A stretch of DNA of 64,000 nucleotides, from the NCBI RefSeq assembly GCF_015475875.1, contig NZ_JADKYM010000013.1, forward strand, positions 1 to 64,000, written 5' to 3'. Each line of letters starts with the position of its first letter. Within the stretch, counting starts at the first letter, position 1. Positions 48,785 through 57,805 of the stretch are shown piece after piece. The translations under genes and the position numbers were made by a program. The notes beneath the pieces were generated by a model that was not told the origin of the DNA, did not search any database, and worked only from the letters and a program-made list of their open reading frames with translations. This DNA is from Sphingopyxis solisilvae (GTDB lineage Bacteria; Pseudomonadota; Alphaproteobacteria; Sphingomonadales; Sphingomonadaceae).

Positions 48785-51106
48785 TCAGATTTTTACGAAC
48801 CGCAGCCGCAGCGAATTGGCGATGACGCTGACCGACGACAGCGCCATCGCTGCGGCGGCGATGATCGGCGACAACAGCAGCCCGAAAACCGGGTAGAGCA
48901 CGCCCGCCGCTACCGGAATGCCCGCGACATTATAGGCAAAGGCGAAGAAGAGATTCTGACGGATATTGGCCATCGTCGCATGGCTGAGGTGGCGCGCCCG
49001 GACAATGCCCATGAGGTCGCCGCGCAGCAGCGTGACTCCCGCGCTTTCGATCGCGACATCGGTTCCCGAGCCCATCGCGATGCCGACGTCGGCTGCAGCC
49101 AGCGCCGGGGCGTCATTGACCCCGTCGCCCGCCATCGCGACGATCCGGCCCTGCTCGCGCAGGCGCTGGACGACCGCGCTCTTCTGGTCGGGAAGGACAT
49201 CGGCCTCGACGTCGTCGATGCCGAGACGCCGCGCGATCGCCTGGGCGGTGACGCGATTGTCGCCGGTCAGCATGATGACCTTGATTCCGGCCTCGCGCAG
49301 GGCTGCGAGCGCTTGGCCTGTCGTTTCCTTGACGGGATCAGCGATGGCGATGACGCCTGCCGCCTTACCGTTGACAGCAACATAGATCGCTGTCGCGCCC
49401 TCGGCGCGATGCCGGTCCGCTGCCTCCGCGAGCGCGCCTGGATCGGCATCATACTCTTCGAGAAAGCTCGCATTGCCGAGGAGGATTGCCTTGCCGTCGA
49501 CCTCCCCGACGATGCCCTTGCCGACAGGCTGGTCGACCCCCGATGGTTCGACGAGTTCGAGCCCGCGATCTTCGGCCGCCTTGACGATTGCCGCCGCGAG
49601 CGGATGCTCGCTGCTGCGCTCGAGACTGGCCGCGATCCGGAGCAGATCCTGTTCATCAAAGCCTTCGGCTACTTCGATGGCAACCACCGACGGCTTGCCT
49701 TCGGTGAGGGTTCCGGTCTTGTCGACGACGAGCGTGTCGACTTTCTCCATCCGTTCGAGCGCCTCGGCATTCTTGATCAGCACGCCGGCCTCGGCGCCGC
49801 GTCCCACGCCGACCATGATCGACATCGGTGTTGCGAGGCCCAGCGCGCACGGGCAGGCGATGATCAGCACCGAGACGGCGGCGATCAGGCCATAGGCCAT
49901 GGCCGGCGCTGGGCCGAGAAGCGACCAGGCGAGGAAAGCCACGACGGCGGCAAGGATCACGCCGGGCACGAACCAGCCTGAAACGGTATCGGCGAGGCGC
50001 TGGATCGGCGCGCGGCTGCGCTGCGCATCTGCGACCATCTGCACGATGCGGGCAAGCATCGTGTCGCGCCCGATCTTCTCGCTGCGCATGAGCAGGCCGC
50101 CGGTCTGATTGATCGTCCCGCCGATCAGCGCGGCGCCGACCGCCTTGGTGACCGGCATCGATTCTCCGGTGACCATCGACTCATCGACCGTTCCGCGCCC
50201 TTCGAGGACGATTCCGTCAACCGGGACCTTTTCGCCGGGGCGAATTCGCAGCACGTCGCCGACCTCGACGGCGTCGAGCGCGATCTCCTCGTCGCTTCCG
50301 TCGCTGCCGACGCGCCGTGCGCGCTTCGGCGTCAGGTCCAGAAGCACGCGGATCGCGCCGCTTGTCGTCTCGCGTGCTCTCAGTTCGAGCAGTTGCCCGA
50401 GCAAGACCAGCACCGTAATGACCGCCGCAGCCTCGAAATAGACCGCGACCGAGCCGTCGGCGGCGCGAAAGGCGACGGGGAAGGCGTCAGGCGTTATCGC
50501 TGCAATCATGCTGTAGCCCCACGCGACGCCCGTCCCCATCGCAATGAGCGTGAACATGTTGAAGCTCTTGTTGCGGATCGAGAGCCATGCCCGCTCGAAA
50601 AAGGGCCAGCCCGCCCACAGCACGACGGGGGTCGCGAGCAACATCTGGATCCAGTTGCTTGTCTGGCGGCCGACAAATTGGTGGAGACCCGTGACATGGC
50701 CGCCCATCTCGAGCGCCAGGACAGGAAGCGCGAAAACCAGCCCGACCCAGAAGCGGCGGCGCATATCGCGATATTCTTCGCTGGGGCCATCGGCGGCGGC
50801 CGGCATGACCGGCTCCAGCGCCATGCCGCAGATCGGGCAGCTACCGGGGCCGGGACGCTGAATCTCCGGATGCATCGGGCAGGTCCAAATGGCACCCTCG
50901 GCTGTGTCGGCTGCGACCGGCGCGCCTTTTGCCGCATAGCGATCGGGATCGGCTTTGAATTTGGCGAGGCAGCCCGCGCTGCAGAAATAATGACGTTCGC
51001 CGCCATGGGCCTCGATATGCGGCGTGGTCGCGGGGTCGATCGACATGCCGCAGACCGGATCGGTCGCGACTTCGGCCATTTCTGCCTCACGATGATCGTG
51101 CACCAT
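48785..51106 (-). CDS. copA: Copper-exporting P1B-1 ATPase with YHS and heavy-metal-binding domains
   Basis: 773 residues. A YHS domain (DPVCGM at 16-21, HYFCSAGCLAKF) and a heavy-metal-binding domain (WTCPMHPEI...CPICGMALEP) replace the usual CxxC ferredoxin domains. The ion path has CPC (418-420), followed by DKTGT, SEHP and GDGVNDAPAL. It pumps Cu(I) from cytoplasm to periplasm. ATG 51106 has GGGAGG upstream. An ECF-type promoter element lies 113-139 bases upstream, shared with the cop genes. Confidence 0.92.
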   Translation of the reverse strand: MVHDHREAEMAEVATDPVCGMSIDPATTPHIEAHGGERHYFCSAGCLAKFKADPDRYAAKGAPVAADTAEGAIWTCPMHPEIQRPGPGSCPICGMALEPVMPAAADGPSEEYRDMRRRFWVGLVFALPVLALEMGGHVTGLHQFVGRQTSNWIQMLLATPVVLWAGWPFFERAWLSIRNKSFNMFTLIAMGTGVAWGYSMIAAITPDAFPVAFRAADGSVAVYFEAAAVITVLVLLGQLLELRARETTSGAIRVLLDLTPKRARRVGSDGSDEEIALDAVEVGDVLRIRPGEKVPVDGIVLEGRGTVDESMVTGESMPVTKAVGAALIGGTINQTGGLLMRSEKIGRDTMLARIVQMVADAQRSRAPIQRLADTVSGWFVPGVILAAVVAFLAWSLLGPAPAMAYGLIAAVSVLIIACPCALGLATPMSIMVGVGRGAEAGVLIKNAEALERMEKVDTLVVDKTGTLTEGKPSVVAIEVAEGFDEQDLLRIAASLERSSEHPLAAAIVKAAEDRGLELVEPSGVDQPVGKGIVGEVDGKAILLGNASFLEEYDADPGALAEAADRHRAEGATAIYVAVNGKAAGVIAIADPVKETTGQALAALREAGIKVIMLTGDNRVTAQAIARRLGIDDVEADVLPDQKSAVVQRLREQGRIVAMAGDGVNDAPALAAADVGIAMGSGTDVAIESAGVTLLRGDLMGIVRARHLSHATMANIRQNLFFAFAYNVAGIPVAAGVLYPVFGLLLSPIIAAAAMALSSVSVIANSLRLRFVKI

Positions 51107-51218
51107 ATTGCCTCCCGTTGCCCTGTCGAGGAAGGCCAACGGGCATCCTCGATCTAAGCTGCCTGAATTCTCCCGCCGCTTCCGCATGGTCTGGCTGCAA
51201 AGGAAGCCGCTCTTGTCG

Positions 51219-51245
51219 ATACGCACGCGACGCGGCGGCCCCTCA
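51219..51245 (-). promoter_or_regulatory. ECF-type promoter before the copper ATPase
   Basis: Minus strand: TGAGGGG (51245-51239), 14 bases, GCGTAT (51224-51219). Same elements and spacing as four other sites in this window. The transcript would start near 51210. No gene is seen in 51107-51378. Confidence 0.8.
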
Positions 51246-51378
51246 TTTCATCTCGACGGCCAGGTTCACGTCACCGCCCGGTGGATTTCTTTGCGGGCGT
51301 TGGCCAAAGACCGGCAGCCTGCAATTATTGGCGAACTATAGCAGCTCCCTTCCCGTTGCGAGCCATGGGAACGAGAGG

Positions 51379-52329
51379 TCAGCCTCCGTCGGCGGAAACA
51401 AAGGGCTCGAGCGTGCCGAACCACGCGACGAGCGCGAGGATCAGAAGTGCCGCCGCCGCTTCCAGCGCCAGGCTCTTGCGCATCGCTGCAAGCATCCGGT
51501 CGGGATCGGATTCGCCGCTGGCAATCGCCGCGCGAAGCTTAGGCGTCAGGCGCCAGCGGTTGGCAGCCGCCAGTGCCAGCATCGCTGCGAAAAGCCACAG
51601 CTTGGCGAAGAGCAATTGCCCATAGGGCGAAGCGAGGGACTGGCCGAGATTGTCCATGCCGACGATCATCTGGCCATTGAGTAGGCCGGTCGCGGTGATG
51701 ATCAGAACGCAGATCGTGCCCACGCGCGAAAACTGATCGAGGCTTCGCGCGGCCATTTGCGGTCCGTCTGGGCTTTCGCGGATACGTTTGGGCGCGGTCA
51801 ACCAGAGGAAAGCGCCGATCGCGCCGATCCAGACCGCGGCTGCGATCATATGCAATATGTCGCTGATCCGGTGGACGGTGCCCGCAGCGCCCTCGGTCGC
51901 GCCTGCGTGGCCGGACCAGACCAATGTCGCGACGGCGACCGAACCCGCGGCCGCGACTATGGCGGTGGCAGTGGACGGCCATCGCGTCATCCACAGGGCT
52001 GCGGCCAGCGCGACCAGCAGGGCGGCGGTCCGCACCATCCAGGCCCACCCGGCGTCGGTCTCGCGGACGAGATCCCAAAAGGGCTGCGACTCCAGCGAAA
52101 AAAGGCTCACACCCTGCATCGAGGCCGCAAGCGCTTCCATTCCCAAGCCGGAAAGCAACAGTCCTGCGACACTGAGCCATCGCTGGGTGCGCCAGATCGC
52201 GGCCATCGGCTGCGGCGCATGGCGTTCGCTTCGGGTCAGCGCGTATAGCGGGAACACAGCGAGGCCGGCGATGAGCATCAGGTCCGCATAGAGCGCGAAC
52301 CTGATGCCGATCAGGACGATGTCGCCCAC
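51379..52329 (-). CDS. copD: CopD copper homeostasis membrane protein
   Basis: 316-residue protein with about eight helices. HRISDILHMIAAAVWIGAIGAF and the N-terminal FALYADLMLIAGLAVFP are typical of CopD, proposed to import periplasmic copper with CopC. Four bases separate it from copC. The pair is driven by the ECF-type promoter at 52749-52775. Confidence 0.9.
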   Translation of the reverse strand: MGDIVLIGIRFALYADLMLIAGLAVFPLYALTRSERHAPQPMAAIWRTQRWLSVAGLLLSGLGMEALAASMQGVSLFSLESQPFWDLVRETDAGWAWMVRTAALLVALAAALWMTRWPSTATAIVAAAGSVAVATLVWSGHAGATEGAAGTVHRISDILHMIAAAVWIGAIGAFLWLTAPKRIRESPDGPQMAARSLDQFSRVGTICVLIITATGLLNGQMIVGMDNLGQSLASPYGQLLFAKLWLFAAMLALAAANRWRLTPKLRAAIASGESDPDRMLAAMRKSLALEAAAALLILALVAWFGTLEPFVSADGG

Positions 52330-52333
52330 CGTC

Positions 52334-52717
52334 CTACTTCACGGTAAAGCTGAACTCGCTGCCCATGCGGTGCGTGTCGGCACCCGCCGCCGACCATTTC
52401 ACCTTATAGGTCCCCGGGGTTAGCGGGCGTTTGACCATGAGCATCATCGACTTGCCGTCCTTGCCCATCATCGACGAGTAAGGAATCTTCATCGGAGCGT
52501 GATTGGCCATGCCCGGCATTCCCGTCATGACGAGTTCGGTCTTGACCGTCGAGGCAATGACCTTTTCGTTGAATTTCAGGTCGATCTTGATCACCTTCGA
52601 AACGGTCGAATTGGCAGCGGGCGTCGAGCCGACGAGCTTGGTGTGCGCGCCGGCCGCGACCGGTGCGAGAAGCAGCGCGAAAGCTGCTGCGGTTGAGGGG
52701 AGAATGGACTTGAACAT
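52334..52717 (-). CDS. copC: CopC periplasmic copper-binding protein
   Basis: 127 residues with signal peptide ending AAGA, so the mature N-terminus is His (HTKLVGSTPAANS), a Cu(II) ligand in CopC. The Met-rich stretch VMTGMPGMANHAPMKIPYSSMMG could bind Cu(I), and ADTHRMGSEFSF has the second His. GGAGG lies 6 bases before the ATG. Confidence 0.92.
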   Translation of the reverse strand: MFKSILPSTAAAFALLLAPVAAGAHTKLVGSTPAANSTVSKVIKIDLKFNEKVIASTVKTELVMTGMPGMANHAPMKIPYSSMMGKDGKSMMLMVKRPLTPGTYKVKWSAAGADTHRMGSEFSFTVK

Positions 52718-52748
52718 AAAGACCTCCATTTGCGTGTCTGTCCTGCTA

Positions 52749-52775
52749 ATACGCAATGGGCTGGCCTAACCCTCA
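52749..52775 (-). promoter_or_regulatory. ECF-type promoter before copCD
   Basis: Minus strand: TGAGGGT (52775-52769), 14 bases, GCGTAT (52754-52749). It differs from the other four only by T for G at the seventh position. Divergent from the sigma operon promoter 26 bases away. Confidence 0.8.
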
Positions 52776-52801
52776 TGCGATCCAGATGAATATCGTTGAG
52801 G

Positions 52802-52828
52802 TGAGGGGTAGTCGTCGTTCGCGCGTAT
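52802..52828 (+). promoter_or_regulatory. ECF-type promoter of the CnrYXH-like operon
   Basis: TGAGGGG (52802-52808), 14 bases, GCGTAT (52823-52828), 33 bases before the anti-sigma gene. Implies positive autoregulation of the sigma factor. Confidence 0.82.
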
Positions 52829-52861
52829 GAACAATGTAGCAAGTTTTGGCGAGTTGGGTCG

Positions 52862-53128
52862 ATGGACGAAGAGCTGCACATTTTGAACCGGATCGGCCTG
52901 CCTGCCGGGCTGGACGCGCTTGACGATCGCGTCATGGGCGCTCTGACGGTTCGCCGGCGAGAAGCGATGGCGACGCGCCGTCTCATGGCGCTTGCTGCCT
53001 TTGTATCGCTCGGGGGCGGGATCGTTGCCGGAAGCGCGATTTCAGAACCCGCCGTCGCGGCAAGTCCGCTAAGCCCGTTCGGGCCTGCAAGCGCGCTCGC
53101 GCCCTCGACCCTGCTGGAGTCGCAATAG
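52862..53128 (+). CDS. CnrY-like anti-sigma membrane protein
   Basis: 88 residues: a cytoplasmic N-terminal part (MDEELHILNRIGLPAGLDALDDRVMGALTVRRR), one membrane helix (LMALAAFVSLGGGIVAGSAI) and a short periplasmic tail. Size, topology and position directly before a CnrX-like sensor and an ECF sigma gene match CnrY, which holds the sigma factor at the membrane. Sequence similarity to CnrY cannot be shown by eye. Confidence 0.7.
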   Translation: MDEELHILNRIGLPAGLDALDDRVMGALTVRRREAMATRRLMALAAFVSLGGGIVAGSAISEPAVAASPLSPFGPASALAPSTLLESQ

Positions 53129-53130
53129 CA

Positions 53131-53568
53131 ATGTCTTCGCGCCGACTGCTTCTCGTGGGCCTCATCGCCTTCGCCGCAGCCATTGCCGGCGTATTCGTCG
53201 GCCGGCTGGTGAGCGATGCCCCCCAGGCAAATGAAACCGAGCTTCATTCGCTCCTCCACGACCAGCTCGATCTGACCCCGGCGCAGGATGCGAAAATCGA
53301 CCGGATCGAGGCTGACTTCACCCGCCGCCGCCGCGCGCTGGAACTCGAGATGCGGGCTTCAAATGTTCGGCTCGCGGAGGCGATCAAGGCCGAGCAGGGC
53401 TATGGCCCCCGGGTGACCGAGGCTATCGATCATACGCATGACGTCATGGGGACGCTGCAGAAGGAAACGCTCGTCCATCTTTTCGCCATGCGAGCGGTCC
53501 TCGATCGCGACCAGGCGAAAATGTTCGACGAAAGCGTGGTCAAGGCGCTGACCGCCGATGCGCGGTGA
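53131..53568 (+). CDS. CnrX-like periplasmic heavy-metal sensor
   Basis: 145 residues, N-terminal anchor helix then a four-helix hooked domain. His39, His43, Glu60, His116 and Met120 (LHSLLHDQ, RIEADF, LVHLFAM) correspond, at a constant offset of three, to CnrX H42, H46, E63, H119 and M123, the nickel/cobalt site and its signalling Met. It would pass the metal signal to the CnrY-like protein. Two bases after that gene; overlaps the sigma gene as GTGA. Confidence 0.85.
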   Translation: MSSRRLLLVGLIAFAAAIAGVFVGRLVSDAPQANETELHSLLHDQLDLTPAQDAKIDRIEADFTRRRRALELEMRASNVRLAEAIKAEQGYGPRVTEAIDHTHDVMGTLQKETLVHLFAMRAVLDRDQAKMFDESVVKALTADAR

Positions 53569-54149
53569 ACCCTGGCCTTTCGCAAGCTAGCGACCAGGAT
53601 CTGGCAGCCTATGCCCGCGCCGGGCGCGACGATGCCTATCGTGAATTGCTGAGCCGGTACAAGGCGCCGGTCTATCGACTGATCGTCAAGCATATCGGCG
53701 ATCCCGACGAGGCCCTCGATCTGACACAGGAAACCTTCCTCGCCGGCTTTTCCGCGCTGAGCCGCTATGATGGCGACCGTCCCTTCCGTATCTGGATTGC
53801 CCGCATTGCGATCAACAAGTGCCGCGATTGGGCGCGCCGGCGCAAGGTGCGCGCCTTCTTTTCGCGCGCCCTGCCCCTCGAGAGCGCGCATCATGTCGCC
53901 AGCGACATGCCCTCGCCCGACATGGAGGCGAGCGACCGGCTGGAGCTCGCCCGCGTTCGCGGCGCGATCGCGCAGTTGCCGCAAAATTTGCGGGAGGTCC
54001 TGCTCTTGCGCGGCATGGATGATGTGAGCCAGGCCGAAGCGGCAGCCATGCTCAATGTGAGCGAGAAAACCGTCGAAACCCGTCTCTATCGCGCCCGGAT
54101 GCGGTTGAGAGGCCTGCTGGCCGAATCGAGTAACCAGGTTCCGGAGTGA
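53565..54149 (+). CDS. ECF sigma factor (CnrH-like)
   Basis: 194 residues, GTG start. Region 2: YRLIVKHIGDPDEALDLTQETFLAGFSALSRYDGDRPFRIWIARIAINKCRDWARRR; region 4: LREVLLLRGMDDVSQAEAAAMLNVSEKTVETRLYRARMRLR. It is released when the sensor binds metal and is the natural candidate to read the five TGAGGG(G/T)-N14-GCGTAT promoters around it. Confidence 0.9.
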   Translation: MNPGLSQASDQDLAAYARAGRDDAYRELLSRYKAPVYRLIVKHIGDPDEALDLTQETFLAGFSALSRYDGDRPFRIWIARIAINKCRDWARRRKVRAFFSRALPLESAHHVASDMPSPDMEASDRLELARVRGAIAQLPQNLREVLLLRGMDDVSQAEAAAMLNVSEKTVETRLYRARMRLRGLLAESSNQVPE

Positions 54150-54200
54150 CCTCGTGCCTTGCCGTCTCGAACGGCGCTCGGTCTATTCAGGCATTTTGGG

Positions 54201-54227
54201 TGAGGGGTGACCGCCGCGGATGCGTAT
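54201..54227 (+). promoter_or_regulatory. ECF-type promoter of the CopA/CopB operon
   Basis: TGAGGGG (54201-54207), 14 bases, GCGTAT (54222-54227), 36 bases before the multicopper oxidase gene. Confidence 0.82.
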
Positions 54228-54263
54228 GGCTTTAGGAACAATCAGTAACGGTCGGGATGAATA

Positions 54264-56114
54264 ATGCAGATAGACAGGCGTCGATTTGTAAACGGGGCAT
54301 TGGGCGGCGGAGCGGCGGCCGCGATGGCTGCATGGTTCCCCGCTTGGGCCCAGTCGGGATCGACCGGGATCACCGCGCCCGTTCCAACCGTTTCGGGCAA
54401 CGACATCACATTGCGTATCGCACGGCAGACGATGCGAATCGACGGCAAGCTGAGCCGCGCCATCGGCATCAACGGCACGGTCCCGGCGCCGCTGGTGCGT
54501 CTCAAGGAAGGACAGACGGCGAAGCTCACCGTCGTCAACGACCTCGACGAGGATAGCTCCATCCACTGGCATGGCCTGATCCTGCCGTTCCAGATGGACG
54601 GCGTACCCGGCGTCAGCTTTCCCGGCATCAAGCCGCGCTCGACCTTCACCTATGAATTTCCCGTCGTTCAGTCGGGCACCTATTGGTATCACAGCCATTC
54701 GGGGCTTCAGGAACAACTCGGTCATTATGGGCCGATTGTCATCGACCCCGCCGGCACCGATCCGATCGGTTATGATCGCGAGCATGTCGTGGTCCTGTCC
54801 GACCATAGCCAGATCTCGCCCGAAGCGATCTTCCGCAAGCTCAAGGTCAATCCCGGCCATTTCAACATGCAGCGCCAGACGTTGTCCGGCCTCCTGGCCG
54901 GCAAGGATCAGTCGCTTGCGGAACGCATCGACTGGGGCAAGATGCGGATGGACCCGACCGACGTCGCCGACGTCAACGGCTCTACCTACACCTTCCTCGT
55001 CAATGGGCACGGCCCGCGCGACAACTGGACCGCGCTGTTCAACCCGGGCGAGCGCGTGCGCCTCCGGATCATCAACGCCTCTGCGATGACGATCTTCAAT
55101 GTCCGTATTCCGGGCCTCAGGATGACTGTGGTGCAGGCCGACGGGCTCAATGTCGTGCCCACCGAGATCGACGAGTTCCAGATCGCCGTCGCGGAAACCT
55201 ACGATGTGATCGTGACCCCCGTCGAAGACCGCGCGTACACGCTCGTCGCCGAAGCCAACGACCGGTCGGGGATGGGCCGCGCGACGCTCGCGCCGCGGGT
55301 CGGCATGATCGCCGAGGTTCCACCGCTGCGCGAACGACCGCTCGCGACGATGAAGGACATGGGCATGGGCAACATGGACATGTCGGGCGGCTCGATGGCG
55401 GGGATGGATCATTCGGGCGGCAGCGATATGGGCGCGATGCCCATGCCCGCGGGCGACCCTTCCTGTGCGCCCGAACATGCCAAGATGGGTCATTGCACGC
55501 CGGCGGGCGACAGTGGCGCAATGGCGGGCATGGATCATGGCTCGGGTGGCGGCATGCAGCACAGCATGCGCGACTTCAGTGTCGCGCCCCAGGTCAAGCG
55601 CGATCCCAGTGTCCAGACGATCTCGCCGATGCCGGTCGATCGCATGGGCGAACCGGGGCAGGGGCTTGAGGATGTCGGACACAAGGTGCTGACCTATCAC
55701 GATCTCGTCGCGCTCGAGCGTAACCCCGATGTGCGCGCCGCCTCGCGCTCGCTGGACATCCACCTCACAGGTAACATGGAACGCTTCATGTGGTCGTTCG
55801 ATGGCGTGAAGATGTCCGACTACCATGAGCCCATCCCGTTCATCGAGGGCGAGCGGGTTCGGATCAACCTGATCAACGATTCGATGATGAGCCACCCGAT
55901 CCATCTGCACGGCCATTTTTTCGAGCTGGTCACGGGGAAGGGCGATCGGTCGCCGCGTAAGCATACGGTACTGGTCCAGCCCGGCGGCACCGCGAGCTTC
56001 GATTTCACCGCCGACGCGCTCGGCGACTGGGCGTTCCACTGCCACCTCCTCTACCATATGCACGCCGGGATGATGCGCGTCGTCAGTGTCCGCCCGAAGG
56101 GAGACGGCGAATGA
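54264..56114 (+). CDS. copA: CopA-family multicopper oxidase
   Basis: 616-residue periplasmic oxidase with a Tat signal (DRRRFVNG). Copper sites: HWHG (H101, H103), HSHS (H143, H145), HPIHLHGHFF (from H544) and HCHLLYHMHAGM (from H592). Between the second and third cupredoxin domains lies a Met/His-rich stretch (MKDMGMGNMDMSGGSMAGMDH and similar; CAPEHAKMGHC) that binds copper. It oxidises Cu(I) to Cu(II). Shares its symbol in the literature with the copper ATPase; they are unrelated. It overlaps copB by 4 bases. Confidence 0.93.
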   Translation: MQIDRRRFVNGALGGGAAAAMAAWFPAWAQSGSTGITAPVPTVSGNDITLRIARQTMRIDGKLSRAIGINGTVPAPLVRLKEGQTAKLTVVNDLDEDSSIHWHGLILPFQMDGVPGVSFPGIKPRSTFTYEFPVVQSGTYWYHSHSGLQEQLGHYGPIVIDPAGTDPIGYDREHVVVLSDHSQISPEAIFRKLKVNPGHFNMQRQTLSGLLAGKDQSLAERIDWGKMRMDPTDVADVNGSTYTFLVNGHGPRDNWTALFNPGERVRLRIINASAMTIFNVRIPGLRMTVVQADGLNVVPTEIDEFQIAVAETYDVIVTPVEDRAYTLVAEANDRSGMGRATLAPRVGMIAEVPPLRERPLATMKDMGMGNMDMSGGSMAGMDHSGGSDMGAMPMPAGDPSCAPEHAKMGHCTPAGDSGAMAGMDHGSGGGMQHSMRDFSVAPQVKRDPSVQTISPMPVDRMGEPGQGLEDVGHKVLTYHDLVALERNPDVRAASRSLDIHLTGNMERFMWSFDGVKMSDYHEPIPFIEGERVRINLINDSMMSHPIHLHGHFFELVTGKGDRSPRKHTVLVQPGGTASFDFTADALGDWAFHCHLLYHMHAGMMRVVSVRPKGDGE

Positions 56115-57322
56115 CCCGGATCGCGCTCCTCCTTGCTGGCATCGCGCCGCTGGCCTTTGCTGTCCCGGCAGCGGCCCAATCGATGGATCATTCGATGCAC
56201 GGCGCGGCGCCCGCCCCGACTCCCGCTCCTTCGCCAACGCCGGCGCCGGCGCCGACGGTGCCGCCTGCAACCGATACGGCCGCAGACGGGTCAATGGAGC
56301 AGATGGACCATGGCGATATGCAGGGCATGGATAGCGAGCCCGCGGCCTCGACCTGCGCGCCCGAACATGCCGCGATGGGCCATTGTACGCCCGAGGCGGA
56401 GGCTTCGGGCAAGGACGCCTCGGATATGGGGGCGATGGATCATGGCACAGCGTCGCCATCGGATCCCGACTGTCCTCCGGAACATGCCAAAATGGGCCAT
56501 TGCACGCCGAAGGTTGCGGCCCCGATGGCGGGAATGGAAGGCATGGCGGCGGCGAGCAGCGCCAGCGGCACCGACCTGCCGCCAGGCGACGGGGTCGCGC
56601 CTGCGCCGCCTGCAGACTGGTATGCCGATCGCATTTATCCCAAGGGCGAGATGGAGCATTCGCGTCACGAGATGATGAAGGAAAATGGGGCGCAGACCAT
56701 CGCCTTCATCAGCTTCAATCTCGCCGAATATCAGGCGCGCAAAGGCCGCGATGGTTTCCGCTGGGACGGCGAGGCCTGGTACGGCGGCGACATCAACCGG
56801 CTCACCGTCAAAAGCGAGGGCGAAGGCGTGTTCGGCGAGGGTATCGAGAGCAGCGAAGTGCAGGCGCTCTACAGCCGGGCGATCGGGCCCTATTTCAACG
56901 CGCAGGCCGGGATCCGGCAGGACTTCGGACCGGGCCCCGACCGAACCTATGCGACCATTGGCTTCGAGGGACTCGCGCCCTATTGGTTCGAAGTCGAGGG
57001 CGCACTCTTCCTTTCGAACAAGGGCGACTTGCTCGCCCGGCTCGAAGGTTATTACGACCAGCGCCTCACCCAGAAGCTGATCCTCCAGCCGATGGCCGAA
57101 TTCAATCTCGCGGCGCGGGACGTGCCCGAGAGCGGCGTTGGGTCGGGCCTATCGAATATGGAACTCGGGCTCCGCCTGCGCTACGAGATCGTGAAAGAGT
57201 TCGCCCCCTATCTCGGCGTCGAATGGGCGCGCAAATTCGGCGACACCGCGCGCTTTGCGCGGGCGGCGGGCGAGGATGCCAATGGTGTCAGCTTCGTGAT
57301 GGGGGTGAGGGCCTGGTTCTAG
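56111..57322 (+). CDS. copB: CopB outer-membrane copper resistance protein
   Basis: 403 residues. After the signal peptide (AVPAAAQS) the first 150 residues are Met/His-rich with repeats such as CAPEHAAMGHC and CPPEHAKMGHC, also seen in the oxidase. The C-terminal domain (DRIYPKGEMEHSRHEMM..., QTIAFISFNLAEYQARKGRDGFRWDGEAWYGG) is the CopB beta-barrel, ending in Phe. It sequesters copper at the outer membrane. Confidence 0.92.
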   Translation: MTRIALLLAGIAPLAFAVPAAAQSMDHSMHGAAPAPTPAPSPTPAPAPTVPPATDTAADGSMEQMDHGDMQGMDSEPAASTCAPEHAAMGHCTPEAEASGKDASDMGAMDHGTASPSDPDCPPEHAKMGHCTPKVAAPMAGMEGMAAASSASGTDLPPGDGVAPAPPADWYADRIYPKGEMEHSRHEMMKENGAQTIAFISFNLAEYQARKGRDGFRWDGEAWYGGDINRLTVKSEGEGVFGEGIESSEVQALYSRAIGPYFNAQAGIRQDFGPGPDRTYATIGFEGLAPYWFEVEGALFLSNKGDLLARLEGYYDQRLTQKLILQPMAEFNLAARDVPESGVGSGLSNMELGLRLRYEIVKEFAPYLGVEWARKFGDTARFARAAGEDANGVSFVMGVRAWF

Positions 57323-57360
57323 AAGTTTTGCGGGGTGGCAGGACGTCGAGGAGAAATGCC

Positions 57361-57804
57361 ATGAAACCAGCCTATCGCAGCCTGGCGCTGCAGACGATCG
57401 TCAGCGGCATCATCATGTATATGGTGATGTTCGTCATGATCGACCGCCTCTCGAGCTTCTACAACAATCTCAACATGCTCTACATGACGCTGATGATGGT
57501 CGCGCCGATGGTCGTGCTGATGATCGTCGCAATGCCGGGCATGTTTCCGTCGAAACGTCTGAACACCGTCTTGTTGCTCGGATCAGTCGTCGCCTTCTTG
57601 GGGAGCTTCGCTCTTATCCGGACGCAGACGACGATCGGCGACACCGCTTTCTTGCGGTCGATGATCCCGCATCATTCGGGCGCCATTCTCATGTGCGAAC
57701 AGGCTTCGCTCAAGGATGCTGAAATACGCCGGCTCTGCAGCGACATCATCGCGGGGCAGGCGGCCGAAATCGAACAGATGAAGTCGATTCTCGCGAGGAA
57801 ATGA
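57361..57804 (+). CDS. DUF305 membrane protein
   Basis: 147 residues with three N-terminal helices (YMVMFVMIDRLSSFYNNLNMLYMTLMMVAPMVV), then a short DUF305 segment: TAFLRSMIPHHSGAILMCEQASLKDAEIRRLCSDIIAGQAAEIEQM. The MIPHH and MCEQA residues probably bind copper. GAGGAGAAA precedes the ATG. Part of the cop operon; one base before the DUF411 gene. Confidence 0.87.
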   Translation: MKPAYRSLALQTIVSGIIMYMVMFVMIDRLSSFYNNLNMLYMTLMMVAPMVVLMIVAMPGMFPSKRLNTVLLLGSVVAFLGSFALIRTQTTIGDTAFLRSMIPHHSGAILMCEQASLKDAEIRRLCSDIIAGQAAEIEQMKSILARK

Positions 57805-57805
57805 C

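Noticed and set aside
51107..51378. CueR-type operator before the copper ATPase
   Set aside because: No MerR-type dyad with 19-20 base spacing found; an ECF-type element is present instead.
54183..56459. Open frame of about 750 codons antisense to the multicopper oxidase
   Set aside because: Shadow of the CopA oxidase codon bias; no family features.
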